Shown: piece by piece, positions 1 to 7,341 of the stretch
How the letters are laid out: each line of letters begins with the position of its first letter
Numbering within the stretch: the stretch's first letter is position 1
Assembly (NCBI GenBank): GCA_905215405.1
Contig: CAJMQE010000055.1
Span: forward strand, 1 to 24,849
DNA: 24,849 bases
Direction: 5' to 3'
From: an uncultured bacterium
GTDB lineage: Bacteria > Bacillota > Clostridia > Lachnospirales > Lachnospiraceae
Made by a program: the position numbers and the translations under genes
The notes under the pieces: generated by a model
The model's database searches: none
Seen by the model: only the letters and a program-made list of their open reading frames with translations
Told to the model about the DNA's origin: nothing

Positions 1-3
1 TTG

Positions 4-53
4 TAAATTTATAAATTTGAGGTGGAGTTAGCCACAACTATACACGAAGCCTC
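4..53. repeat. Left copy of 50-bp inverted repeat at window end
   Basis: These 50 bases are repeated without a mismatch as the reverse complement at 24800-24849. The outer part holds a perfect palindrome, AAATTTATAAATTT, at 5-18. Read from the inner edge outward the repeat starts GAGGCTTCGTGTATAG, which loosely resembles the GGCTCTT-type tips of ISL3-family insertion sequences. That family guess is weak. The repeated element would extend leftward out of the window. No transposase is visible inside the window. Confidence 0.9.
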
Positions 54-124
54 TTATTTATTTCCTGTTATCCCAAGAAACAAAAGACGCCAGATCGGCA
101 AATTGTTATACGAAAGGATTAAAT

Positions 125-949
125 ATGAAGAAATTAAATGGTTTATGTGATTTCCATACCCATACAGCTTTTTCTACAGATTCCGACTCGACTCCTGAAA
201 GCATGATTGAAGAGGCCATTCGTCTCGGTCTCTCTGGCATTTGCATTACGGATCACAACGATTTTGATTTTCCAGCTCAATATGGAAAAGATGCATTTCA
301 GCTCGACTATCCGGTCTATCTGAAAAAGCTTTTGGAGCTCCGAGAGAAATACCGTGATCAGATTGCAGTATACATCGGCGTTGAACAGGGTCTACAGGCA
401 CATCTGAAAGAGAAAACCGACAAGTATGATTCTGAACATGCACTGGATTTTATCATTGGCTCATCCCATCTGATCGATGGATTTGATCCATATTATAAGG
501 AATACTGGCAGAAAAGGGATGCATTTGAAGGTACGCAGCGTTATTTTGAAAGCATTCTTGAAAATCTTTCCAGCTGTAGTAATTTTGATGTCTATGGACA
601 TATGGATTATATTGTACGATATGCTCCTGGAAAAGATGCGACCTATGACTATCGAAAACACCAGGAACTCATCGAGGCAATTCTTCGTAAACTGATTGAT
701 AACGGAAAGGGCATTGAACTGAATACTGCTGGATTAAAATATGGTCTGAAAGAAGCGCATCCCTGCCTTGGCATTTTGAAAATGTATCGTTTGTTGGGCG
801 GCGAAATTATCACAACCGGTTCTGATGGGCACAAACCAGAACATCTTGCATATGATTTCAACAAGGTGCCGGAGATATTAAGAGCTGCCGGATTTGACTA
901 TTATACTATTTTCAAGAAACGGAAACCTGTTTTTTACAAATTGCCTTAA
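125..949 (+). CDS. PHP-domain phosphatase, histidinol-phosphatase (HisJ/HisK) type
   Basis: A 274-residue cytoplasmic protein of the PHP family, probably a metal-dependent phosphatase. The closest functional type is histidinol-phosphatase, which makes histidinol in histidine synthesis. Metal-binding motifs lie in the expected order: DFHTHT with H11 and H13, ITDHND with D43 and H44, E87 in GVEQG, H115 in GSSHL, H159 and D161 in YGHMDY, and D234 and H236 in GSDGH. Length fits the family. The start is set by AAAGGA about 6 bases upstream. No his genes lie nearby, so the substrate is unproven; a general phosphoester hydrolase is possible. The DUF3784 gene follows after 22 bases, likely co-transcribed. 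No convincing promoter lies between the window-end repeat and this gene, so the repeat element may supply or have displaced it. Confidence 0.85.
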   Translation: MKKLNGLCDFHTHTAFSTDSDSTPESMIEEAIRLGLSGICITDHNDFDFPAQYGKDAFQLDYPVYLKKLLELREKYRDQIAVYIGVEQGLQAHLKEKTDKYDSEHALDFIIGSSHLIDGFDPYYKEYWQKRDAFEGTQRYFESILENLSSCSNFDVYGHMDYIVRYAPGKDATYDYRKHQELIEAILRKLIDNGKGIELNTAGLKYGLKEAHPCLGILKMYRLLGGEIITTGSDGHKPEHLAYDFNKVPEILRAAGFDYYTIFKKRKPVFYKLP

Positions 950-971
950 TTGCTAAGTAAAGGAGATTGTT

Positions 972-1295
972 ATGAATGATTTGATTATTACAGGTGTGAT
1001 CTGCTGCCTTTTCATTATTTTTGGTATACTGCTCTCCCTTGGAAAATGCGCCTGGCTGATTGCCGGTTACAATGATCTGCCTACATCTGAAAAAGAAAGA
1101 TACGACAAGATGAAACTGTGCCGTTCGACAGGCCACTTTCTCATTGTATGTACGGTTTGCATTCTATGTATGAGTGTATTTGATTATTTGCAACTGATTT
1201 TTCTATTTCGCATGACTTCTGTGATTCTTGTCATTTCAATTATCTGGATGCTGTTTCGTGGCATTTTGGCTGGTACTGCATTTTTGCGTAAATAA
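972..1295 (+). CDS. DUF3784 family small membrane protein
   Basis: A 107-residue protein with three predicted membrane segments at about residues 4-24, 55-72 and 76-98. The stretch GKCAWLIAGYNDLP followed by KERYDKMKLCR and GHFLI is the recognisable DUF3784 signature. No function is known for the family, which is common in Firmicutes. The start is supported by AAAGGAG seven to eight bases upstream of the ATG. It follows the PHP gene by 22 bases on the same strand and is followed directly by a long hairpin terminator, so the two genes form a small operon. Confidence 0.8.
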   Translation: MNDLIITGVICCLFIIFGILLSLGKCAWLIAGYNDLPTSEKERYDKMKLCRSTGHFLIVCTVCILCMSVFDYLQLIFLFRMTSVILVISIIWMLFRGILAGTAFLRK

Positions 1296-1298
1296 AAA

Positions 1299-1377
1299 CC
1301 TGCATATACACTTGCTTTTCAGGCAGAGCTATTTTGCTCCTGCTCTGAAAAGCTGGTATTATATGCAGGTCTTTTTT
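1299..1377 (+). terminator. Long-stem intrinsic terminator after DUF3784 gene
   Basis: CCTGCATATA (1299-1308) pairs with TATATGCAGG (1360-1369). An inner partly paired segment brings GCTTTTCAGG near 1314 against GCTCTGAAAAGC near 1342-1353. The outer stem is followed by CTTTTTTC. It begins four bases after the stop codon. Confidence 0.8.
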
Positions 1378-1649
1378 CTTTACTTTTATATTTTTACAAT
1401 ACTATTTTCTATTCTATTGCGTTTTATGTATACTCGTCTTACTGATTTCTATTAACTTTCTCTTGATATACATTTATTATATTGTTTTCTATTTTCTCGC
1501 GCTTTATGTATATTGGCTGTTCTGTTACTTTACATGTACTACTGCTTTTCATTTATTGCTGCTTTTCATGTACTGCTGCTTTTCATGTATTGCTGCTTTT
1601 CATGATGCCGTCTTCGCTGTCTTCTGTTATTCAACAGCTTTTATTATTC
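1378..1649. other. Gene-free AT-rich stretch with short repeats
   Basis: No credible gene lies here. A 28-base segment at 1405-1432 recurs 80 bases later at 1485-1512 with four mismatches, and a four-unit tandem repeat lies at 1540-1607. An open frame on the plus strand crosses this region and continues antisense over the GNAT gene, but it is made of the repeats and has no ribosome binding site. No clear terminator was found for the GNAT gene that ends at 1650. Confidence 0.6.
1540..1607. repeat. Four tandem 17-bp units
   Basis: Four adjacent 17-base units at 1540-1556, 1557-1573, 1574-1590 and 1591-1607. The core TGCTGCTTTTCATGTA is kept in units 2 and 3; unit 1 differs at three or four positions and unit 4 only at its end. 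It lies in noncoding DNA downstream of the GNAT gene. Confidence 0.85.
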
Positions 1650-2120
1650 TTATAGTATATTTTCCATGCCGATCTTTTGAGGAATCAATCCACATTTCTC
1701 ATAAAATGCTTTTGCATTCTCATTGCATGCCCAGACATTCAAAGTTACATTATAACATCCACTCTTTCTGGCAAAATCAACGACTGCCTCATAAAGGCTG
1801 CTTCCTACGTGCTGGCCACGGATCGTTTCATCCACACAGAGATCATCTATATATAATGTCTTGATATCCGTCAGAATATTATCGCCAATATGCTGTTGGA
1901 AAATGCAGAATGCATAACCGAGTACTTTTTCCTGTTCATCCGTTGCAACAAATACAGGTTTCTGATCATCTGAAATAATTGCCTTCAGTTCTTCATCTGT
2001 ATACTTACGACAGTCTGCTTTAAAAAGGTCTGGTCTTCCATTGTGATGAACCATCAGAACCTGATTTAACAGATCGATCAATCCATTCATATCTTTTTCA
2101 TGTGCTCTTCTTATTTCCAT
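1650..2120 (-). CDS. GNAT family N-acetyltransferase
   Basis: A 156-residue GNAT-fold acyltransferase, expected to transfer an acetyl group from acetyl-CoA to an amine; the acceptor cannot be read from sequence. The acetyl-CoA pyrophosphate loop is seen as LCVDETIRGQHVGSSLYEA at about residues 92-110, followed by VTLNVWACNENAKAFYEKCG, the typical motif B region ending in the FYEKCGL signature. Length is normal for a single GNAT domain. AGGAGG sits 7-8 bases before the ATG. The GH13 gene lies 98 bases upstream on the same strand, and a dyad with a possible promoter lies in the gap, so the gene may have its own transcript. Confidence 0.85.
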   Translation of the reverse strand: MEIRRAHEKDMNGLIDLLNQVLMVHHNGRPDLFKADCRKYTDEELKAIISDDQKPVFVATDEQEKVLGYAFCIFQQHIGDNILTDIKTLYIDDLCVDETIRGQHVGSSLYEAVVDFARKSGCYNVTLNVWACNENAKAFYEKCGLIPQKIGMENIL

Positions 2121-2150
2121 ACATTTATCCTCCTGATTTTCTTTACTTAA

Positions 2151-2176
2151 AGCTGTATCATACAGCTATATTTATA
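2151..2176 (-). promoter_or_regulatory. Putative extended -10 promoter with overlapping palindrome, GNAT gene
   Basis: On the minus strand TGTTATAAA forms an extended -10 (TATAAA at 2171-2176) with no good -35. The predicted start falls inside the perfect 17-bp palindrome AGCTGTATCATACAGCT at 2151-2167, placed as a repressor site would be. The palindrome could instead act as a weak hairpin after the GH13 gene, but no U-run follows it. Confidence 0.35.
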
Positions 2177-2218
2177 ACATATTTTCGTGCAAGGCTCACT
2201 TAAACGATATTGTATCTA

Positions 2219-3532
2219 TCATGCCTCACATTTCCAATAGTAAACGCTATATGGTGCAAGCGTATGCATCTGTTGGGCTGTATGCGTAATTCCCGTCAGC
2301 AGATCAGTAGCATTCTCACAAGCGGGATCAAATGATGCATGAAATACACTGTCCTGTGCATTGATTGCAATGATCATATGCTCATCGCTCACCGCCCTCT
2401 CAAATATATATTGTCCATTGGTCAGCTGCTTCATCTGGTAGCTGCCATAGCAAAGTGCCTTGCTTGTTTCGTGTACTTTGGCCATCACTGAAATCTGTTC
2501 AGATATTCCATTATACACAGGCTCTGTATAACTTTCCCTGAGTGGCTGGTCATTGCCATTTTCCTTTATCCCTTTTGCTCCCCACTCGCTTCCATAATAA
2601 ATGCATGGAATTCCCGGCATTGCAAATGCAAGACCATAGATAAGTGGAAGATGGTAAGGATTGGTCAATGTGCTTGCAATTCTATTGACGTCATGATTAT
2701 CTACGAACGTCAGCATATGTTTTCCCCTGTAAAGTGCCCAGTCATCATTTCCGAACTGCCTATTGATACTGTAGGCAATTTCAAACATATTCATAGAATT
2801 AAAGCTTGAATAAAGTCCCTTATAACATTCATAATTTGTAGCGCTATGCAACATTTCTTCATTAACAATCGTATTATAATCTCCATGAAGCATCTCACCG
2901 ACAAGGAAGAAATCATCTTTCAGTCGATCAGTCAGGCTCCGCAGCACCTGCATAAAATGCCGGTCCAAGCAATAGGCAACATCCAGACGAAGCCCATCGA
3001 TATCAAATTCATGAACCCAGTCCGTTACCCTGTCACAAAGATATGATATGACCTCCGGATTTTTTAGATTCAACTTTACAAGATTATAATACCCTTCCCA
3101 GCCTTCATACCAAAAGCCATCGTTATATTCCGTATTACGGGTAAAATCTGTAAAGAACCAGTCTTTATAGATCGATTTTTCTCCATTTTTCAGCAGATCC
3201 TGAAATCCGAAGAAACCTCTTCCTACATGATTAAATACGCCATCAATGATGACCCGGATTCCATTCGCATGAAGATTTTTTACAACCCTGCCAAAATCCT
3301 CATTGGTCCCGAGCCGAGGGTCGATCCGACTATAATCTCTTGTATCATACCCATGCGCATCGCTGTCGAACACAGGTGAAAAATATACCCCACTTATATT
3401 CATTTTCTTTAAATGAGGAATCCATTCCAGAACCTTTTTGATTCTGTTCACTGTTATTCCATCGTTTATCCTTGGTGAGCCACAAAAACCTAGTGGATAA
3501 ATCTGGTAGAACACCGCTTCTTCATACCACAT
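2219..3532 (-). CDS. GH13 alpha-amylase family glycosidase (cytoplasmic)
   Basis: A 437-residue glycoside hydrolase of family 13, probably acting on maltodextrins, cyclodextrins or pullulan fragments inside the cell, since there is no signal peptide. All conserved regions are present: DGVFNHVG (97-104), GLRLDVAYC (180-188) with nucleophile D184, VGEMLHGD (211-218) with acid/base E213, and FVDNHDVNRI (276-285) with H280 and D281. A C-terminal beta domain ends near YSVYYWK. It is shorter than cyclomaltodextrinases of about 580 residues because the N-terminal accessory domain is absent. The ATG at 3532 is preferred: a TTG five codons upstream lies within the GGAGGAG ribosome binding site that serves this ATG. 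A promoter lies about 110 bases upstream. Exact substrate is not determinable. Confidence 0.88.
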   Translation of the reverse strand: MWYEEAVFYQIYPLGFCGSPRINDGITVNRIKKVLEWIPHLKKMNISGVYFSPVFDSDAHGYDTRDYSRIDPRLGTNEDFGRVVKNLHANGIRVIIDGVFNHVGRGFFGFQDLLKNGEKSIYKDWFFTDFTRNTEYNDGFWYEGWEGYYNLVKLNLKNPEVISYLCDRVTDWVHEFDIDGLRLDVAYCLDRHFMQVLRSLTDRLKDDFFLVGEMLHGDYNTIVNEEMLHSATNYECYKGLYSSFNSMNMFEIAYSINRQFGNDDWALYRGKHMLTFVDNHDVNRIASTLTNPYHLPLIYGLAFAMPGIPCIYYGSEWGAKGIKENGNDQPLRESYTEPVYNGISEQISVMAKVHETSKALCYGSYQMKQLTNGQYIFERAVSDEHMIIAINAQDSVFHASFDPACENATDLLTGITHTAQQMHTLAPYSVYYWKCEA

Positions 3533-3640
3533 TTTACTCTCCTCCAATACACAAAGTTGTACACAGCCCGCCCGGCATCACACCGCATGATGATTTCCGA
3601 TGCTCTGTACTTCTTTACCTCTTTGCACTAAAAAAGTGCC
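3533..3640 (-). promoter_or_regulatory. Potentially structured 5' leader of GH13 gene
   Basis: The roughly 108-nt leader between the predicted start and the GH13 gene contains nested complementary segments: ACAAAG near 3551 with CTTTG near 3621, GTACACAG at 3559-3566 with CTGTAC at 3605-3610, and GCATC at 3575-3579 with GATGC at 3599-3603. I do not recognise a known riboswitch class. The pairings are short and some alternatives compete. Confidence 0.3.
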
Positions 3641-3671
3641 TGCAAGTATTATACTATCTCGCAGGCACTTT
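3629..3671 (-). terminator. Intrinsic terminator of the iscR-iscS-iscU-mnmA operon
   Basis: An 11-bp stem formed by AAAGTGCCTGC (3633-3643) and GCAGGCACTTT (3661-3671), followed on the minus strand by a T-run at 3630-3635. It ends transcripts arriving from mnmA. A promoter for the next gene lies within this hairpin. Confidence 0.85.
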
Positions 3672-3676
3672 ATCAA
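3648..3676 (-). promoter_or_regulatory. Promoter of GH13 gene embedded in terminator hairpin
   Basis: On the minus strand TTGATA (3671-3676), a 17-base spacer and a perfect TATAAT (3648-3653). The -10 lies in the terminator loop and the -35 abuts the stem, so the transcript would start near 3641 with the 3' half of the hairpin. Confidence 0.65.
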
Positions 3677-3739
3677 ATCCTAATTGTATTCGATTGTTTA
3701 AAGAACTTTTTTCTGTCAGTTATCAATTGATCTGTATCA

Positions 3740-4810
3740 TCAGATAATTGTTCCTCCACCAAGGACATGGTCATTTTCATAGAATACGACTGCCTGTCCA
3801 GGTGTAATGGCACGCTGTTTTTCATCAAATACACATTCGCAAGTCTCATCATCGATCATCTTAATCGTGCAGGCCGCTCCTGCATGACTATAACGAATCT
3901 TTGCTGTAACTTTACGCTCTCCATCGAGTTTTTCAATTGACATGAAATTAAGATGGTTCGCATATAATCTGTCGGAAAATACGTCAGAATTTTCTCCGAT
4001 GACAACTTCATTTGTATCTGGTCTGATCTGGAGAACAAATACAGGATGTCCCATGGAAAGGCCAAGGCCTTTCCTCTGTCCTACCGTGTAATGGACAATC
4101 CCTTTATGTCTGCCGATTACTTCGCCTTTCAAGTTAACGAAATTTCCCGGTTCACTCTTAATATGTGTCTCCCTTTCAATAAATCCAGCATAGTCATTAT
4201 CAGGAACAAAACAGATTTCCTGGCTATCAGGCTTATGTGCGACCATAAGTCCGATTTCCTCTGCAATTTTTCTGATATGATCTTTATCATATTCCCCAAC
4301 AGGCATCAGAGTATGTGAAAGCTGATGCTGGGTCAGATTATAAAGAGCATAAGTCTGATCTTTCGCAGCCGTAACTGAATTACGGATTGCAAAACGTCCA
4401 TTAGGGAGCTGTTCTATTCTTGCATAATGTCCTGTCGCGATGTAGTCAGCGCCTATATCTAGGCTTCGTTTAAGCAAAGATTCCCATTTTACATATCTGT
4501 TACAGGCAATACATGGATTTGGCGTTCTGCCTTTCAGGTATTCTGCAACAAAATAATCCATAACATTTTCTCTGAATTCATTTTTGAAATTCATGACATA
4601 ATATGGAATACCGAGCTGATTAGCAACTCTTCTGGCATCATCTACAGCACTCAGGCCACAGCATCCGCCATTTTCTTCCATTGTAAAATTGTCTTCATCC
4701 TGCCAGATCTGCATAGTTACCCCAATCACATCATATCCCTGTTCTTTCAGTAAATATGCTGCTACTGAAGAATCAACGCCTCCTGACATACCAACAACGA
4801 CTTTTTTCAT
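3740..4810 (-). CDS. mnmA: tRNA-specific 2-thiouridylase MnmA
   Basis: A 356-residue enzyme that adds sulfur to uridine 34 of tRNAs for Lys, Glu and Gln, using ATP and sulfur relayed from a cysteine desulfurase. The N-terminal PP-loop ATP site is GMSGGVDSSVAAY (7-19). The two catalytic cysteines are C103 in NPCIACNRYVKW and C200 in SQEICFVPDNDYAGF. ATGHYAR (126-132), HKPDSQE and TVGQRKGLG are further family marks, and length is typical. Its ATG directly follows the iscU stop codon with no intervening base, and the GAGGAAGA within the iscU end serves as ribosome binding site, so translation is probably coupled. Lying downstream of iscS and iscU, it gets its sulfur donor from the same operon. 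Confidence 0.97.
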   Translation of the reverse strand: MKKVVVGMSGGVDSSVAAYLLKEQGYDVIGVTMQIWQDEDNFTMEENGGCCGLSAVDDARRVANQLGIPYYVMNFKNEFRENVMDYFVAEYLKGRTPNPCIACNRYVKWESLLKRSLDIGADYIATGHYARIEQLPNGRFAIRNSVTAAKDQTYALYNLTQHQLSHTLMPVGEYDKDHIRKIAEEIGLMVAHKPDSQEICFVPDNDYAGFIERETHIKSEPGNFVNLKGEVIGRHKGIVHYTVGQRKGLGLSMGHPVFVLQIRPDTNEVVIGENSDVFSDRLYANHLNFMSIEKLDGERKVTAKIRYSHAGAACTIKMIDDETCECVFDEKQRAITPGQAVVFYENDHVLGGGTII

Positions 4811-5248
4811 TTAATAATCTTCCTCTTCTTCATGTTCACTAATATCGGTCTTTGGTTTATCCAGACCTTCGATCTTGATATGGTTCTTTTCTGCATAATC
4901 CCAGAGCGCTGCATGAATTGCTTCTTCTGCAAGAAGTGAGCAATGTACCTTTACTGGTGGAAGTCCATCAAGTGCTTCCATAACTGCTTTGTTTGTAATT
5001 GTCAGAGCTTCATTTACTGATTTGCCCTTAACAAGTTCTGTTGCCATACTACTTGTAGCAACTGCAGCACCACAGCCAAATGTTTTGAATTTACAATCTT
5101 TAATGATCTGATTGTCATCAATATCGAGATAAATTCTCATGATATCTCCACATTTTGCATTACCAACTGTACCTACACCACTGGCTCCTTCGATTTCACC
5201 AACATTTCTTGGATGCTGAAAATGATCCATAACTTTTTCACTGTACAT
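4811..5248 (-). CDS. iscU: Iron-sulfur cluster scaffold IscU (NifU N-terminal type)
   Basis: A 145-residue scaffold on which IscS-derived sulfur and iron assemble into [2Fe-2S] and [4Fe-4S] clusters before transfer to target proteins. The three ligand cysteines are C33 in NAKCGD, C59 in FGCGAA and C103 in KVHCSLLAEEAI; D35 is the conserved aspartate next to the first cysteine. The acidic C-terminus EHEEEEDY is a lineage-specific tail. GTGGAGG lies upstream of the ATG at a good spacing. A 170-base gap separates it from iscS upstream and none separates it from mnmA downstream. The gene is often annotated nifU; the protein has only the scaffold domain, hence the IscU name. Confidence 0.95.
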   Translation of the reverse strand: MYSEKVMDHFQHPRNVGEIEGASGVGTVGNAKCGDIMRIYLDIDDNQIIKDCKFKTFGCGAAVATSSMATELVKGKSVNEALTITNKAVMEALDGLPPVKVHCSLLAEEAIHAALWDYAEKNHIKIEGLDKPKTDISEHEEEEDY

Positions 5249-5418
5249 ATAATTAATCCTCCACTATTTTAATGTTTTTCACTTCATTCTGCAAGTTTTT
5301 TCAAAAACTTTCTTAATTCTACTAATTTTGCAGTATGTTTAAGTTCTGATTTTTCTGTATTTTCTGTTATATTTTCTTTTGTTTTCCAGTTTACTTATTC
5401 GTACTGGTATCTATCTGA
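5249..5418 (-). other. A-rich spacer between iscS and iscU
   Basis: This 170-base gap in the operon has no gene. On the minus strand it is strongly A-rich with repeated CAGAAAA-like words. It contains a weak AT stem at 5293-5310 (AAGTTTTT with AAAAACTT) without a following U-run. It may be a site of mRNA processing or of partial transcript ending, as gaps in isc operons sometimes are, but nothing here proves that. Confidence 0.3.
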
Positions 5419-6603
5419 TTATTTATTCTTCTTAATATAATCTTCATATAAAGGTGACATGCTTCTGAGTTTGGCCACTATTCTCTTGATATTCTCGATA
5501 ACGAAATCGATATCTTCTTTTGTTGTCATATCGCCAAGTGTCAATCTTAATGAGCCATGAGCGATTTCGTGAGGAAGACCGATTGCAAGAAGTACATGAG
5601 ATGGATCAAGTGATCCTGATGTACATGCAGATCCACTGGATGCACAAATGCCTTCCATATCGAGCATGATCAGAAGAGATTCTCCTTCTACGAATTGGAA
5701 ACTAAAGTTTACATTATTAGGAAGTCTCTGACTTCTGTCACCATTCAGTCTTGTAAATGGAACTTCTGCAAGAACTCTGTCGATCATGTAATTTCTCAGT
5801 TCAATTTCTTTTCCTGTTCTTTCTTTCATATTGCCTGTTGCAATTTCTGCAGCTTTGGCAAGTCCGATGATACCAGGAACATTTTCAGTACCGGCTCTTC
5901 TCTTTCTTTCCTGCGCACCGCCATGTACGAAAGAACGAATCTTAACGCCTTTTCTGATATAAAGGAAACCGATTCCCTTTGGTCCGTTGATCTTGTGTCC
6001 GCTTGTACTCATCATGTCGATGTGCATTGCTTCCACATCAATTGGAACCTGTGTAAATGCCTGTACGGCATCTGTATGGAACAGTACACCATGATCTTTT
6101 GCGATCTGTCCGATTTCAGCGATTGGCTGAATTGTTCCGATTTCATTATTGGCAAACATTACAGAAATTAAAATTGTATCAGGTCTGATTGCTTTTCTGA
6201 GCTGATCCAGTTTTACAATACCATTTTCATCGACATCAAGATATGTGATCTCAAATCCTCTCTTCTCAAGATATTCACATGTATGCAGAATTGCATGATG
6301 TTCGATCTTAGTTGTGATGATATGTTTTCCCTTGCTCTCATAAGCTTCTGCTGTAGCTTTTAAAGCCCAGTTATCTGATTCAGATCCACCAGCTGTAAAA
6401 TAAATATTTTCAGCATCTGTATTGATTGTTTTTGCAATTGTTTCTCTGGCTGCTGTGATATCTTTCTTATTGTTTGCTGAAATGCTGTAAATACTGCTTG
6501 GATTACCAAATTTATCAGTAAAATAAGGAAGCATTGCTTCTAATACTTCAGGTCTTACTGGAGTAGTTGCTGCGTTATCCAAATAAATAATTTTCTTTTC
6601 CAT
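5419..6603 (-). CDS. iscS: Cysteine desulfurase IscS/NifS
   Basis: A 394-residue PLP enzyme that removes sulfur from L-cysteine, giving alanine and a protein persulfide passed to IscU and MnmA. The start YLDNAATTPVRPEV is diagnostic. PLP contacts include H103 in EHHAIL, the HTDAVQ segment at 176-181, and the Schiff-base lysine K204 in TSGHKINGPKGIG. The catalytic cysteine is C327 in the mobile loop SSGSACTSGS, typical of group I (IscS/NifS) enzymes; SufS-type loops are shorter. AAAGGAGA precedes the ATG. It follows iscR by 39 bases, so it belongs to the iscR-led transcript. In clostridia this gene is called iscS or nifS interchangeably. Confidence 0.96.
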   Translation of the reverse strand: MEKKIIYLDNAATTPVRPEVLEAMLPYFTDKFGNPSSIYSISANNKKDITAARETIAKTINTDAENIYFTAGGSESDNWALKATAEAYESKGKHIITTKIEHHAILHTCEYLEKRGFEITYLDVDENGIVKLDQLRKAIRPDTILISVMFANNEIGTIQPIAEIGQIAKDHGVLFHTDAVQAFTQVPIDVEAMHIDMMSTSGHKINGPKGIGFLYIRKGVKIRSFVHGGAQERKRRAGTENVPGIIGLAKAAEIATGNMKERTGKEIELRNYMIDRVLAEVPFTRLNGDRSQRLPNNVNFSFQFVEGESLLIMLDMEGICASSGSACTSGSLDPSHVLLAIGLPHEIAHGSLRLTLGDMTTKEDIDFVIENIKRIVAKLRSMSPLYEDYIKKNK

Positions 6604-6642
6604 TGTCTTTCTCCTTTATCACCTATAATTATCTAAAATTTG

Positions 6643-7050
6643 TTAAAGCCGAATGAGTTCTCCAAGTGAGATTTTATCGACTGTCTCATTAATACTGTCA
6701 CTGACTTTCTTCCATACATACTTGGTCACGCATTCTGCCTGATCATGACAATTCACATCCTGATTAATCAGGGGACATTCTACCGGGTTCAAGTCTCCTT
6801 CCAGTACCCTCAGCACATCTCCTACAGAAATGTCATCTGCCGGTCCAGCTAGAATATACCCACCCTGGGAACCTCTTAAACTCTGTACGATCCCCGCCTT
6901 ACGCAGTTTTGCTATTAACTGTTCCAGGTAATTTTCTGAGATATTCTGTCGCTGTGCGATGCTGCTGATGGAAACAGGTCCATCTTCACTGTGCTTTGCA
7001 AGGTCCACCAATGCCCTTAGTCCATATCTGGCTTTTGTAGACATTTTCAT
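6643..7050 (-). CDS. iscR: Rrf2 family Fe-S-responsive regulator, IscR type
   Basis: A 135-residue winged-helix repressor expected to sense cellular Fe-S status and control the isc genes. MSTKARYGLRALVDLA begins the Rrf2 HTH; the recognition region ENYLEQLIAKLRKAGIV and wing LRGSQGGY follow. Cluster ligands appear as C92, C101 and C107 (spacing C-x8-C-x5-C), wider in the first interval than in E. coli IscR (C92, C98, C104). A conventional GGAGA eight bases upstream supports the first of two close ATGs at 7050, two codons before the second. First gene of the iscR-iscS-iscU-mnmA operon. A dyad just after its promoter suggests autoregulation. CymR-like cysteine regulators share the fold, but the three cysteines and neighbours favour IscR. 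Confidence 0.92.
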   Translation of the reverse strand: MKMSTKARYGLRALVDLAKHSEDGPVSISSIAQRQNISENYLEQLIAKLRKAGIVQSLRGSQGGYILAGPADDISVGDVLRVLEGDLNPVECPLINQDVNCHDQAECVTKYVWKKVSDSINETVDKISLGELIRL

Positions 7051-7078
7051 ACGACTGTTCTCCTATCTGATATAATAC

Positions 7079-7095
7079 CCAACCATTTTAGTCGG
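7079..7095 (-). promoter_or_regulatory. Probable Rrf2/IscR operator
   Basis: On the minus strand CCGACTAAAATGGTTGG is an imperfect 17-bp dyad: arms CCGACTA and TGGTTGG around AAA, with two purine- or pyrimidine-conserving mismatches. It falls about 6-22 bases after the predicted iscR transcription start, suited to repression. It resembles CCGAC/GTCGG-type sites I recall for clostridial Rrf2 regulators; this is from memory, not from a search. Confidence 0.55.
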
Positions 7096-7107
7096 ATTTC
7101 AATTATC

Positions 7108-7136
7108 AGTGTACACTCGGGTATATCTAATGTCAA
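7108..7136 (-). promoter_or_regulatory. Promoter of the iscR operon
   Basis: Minus-strand consensus -35 TTGACA (7131-7136), a 17-base spacer, and TACACT (7108-7113) as -10. The predicted start is near 7101, about 50 bases before the iscR ATG. Confidence 0.7.
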
Positions 7137-7261
7137 GAATTATTTTTAATAATTCCCATGTGTTTACTATAAAATACATTTTTCTACATATTATTTTATT
7201 CAGGTTCCTTATTTTTCCTGTATTTCTTCTATGCGGATCCACTGGCAATCGGGAAATTTTT

Positions 7262-7290
7262 ATAAACTTAACTATTTTATATACTATAAT
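7262..7290 (+). promoter_or_regulatory. Possible promoter of SpoVB-like gene
   Basis: A perfect TATAAT at 7285-7290 lies about 50 bases upstream of the ATG at 7342. The matching -35 region (TATAAA or ATAAAC at 7261-7267) is poor, so the call rests on the -10. Confidence 0.35.
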
Positions 7291-7341
7291 ATGCGGCAAA
7301 TAAATATAATGATATCAGATATTTAATTGCGAGTGTAAAAC

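Noticed and set aside
1540..1607. Possible CRISPR array from the tandem repeats
   Set aside because: The 17-bp units are directly adjacent with no unique spacers and no cas genes nearby.
1463..1864. Plus-strand open frame of 133 codons over the repeat region
   Set aside because: It has no ribosome binding site, its composition follows the tandem repeats, and it runs antisense across the well-supported GNAT gene.
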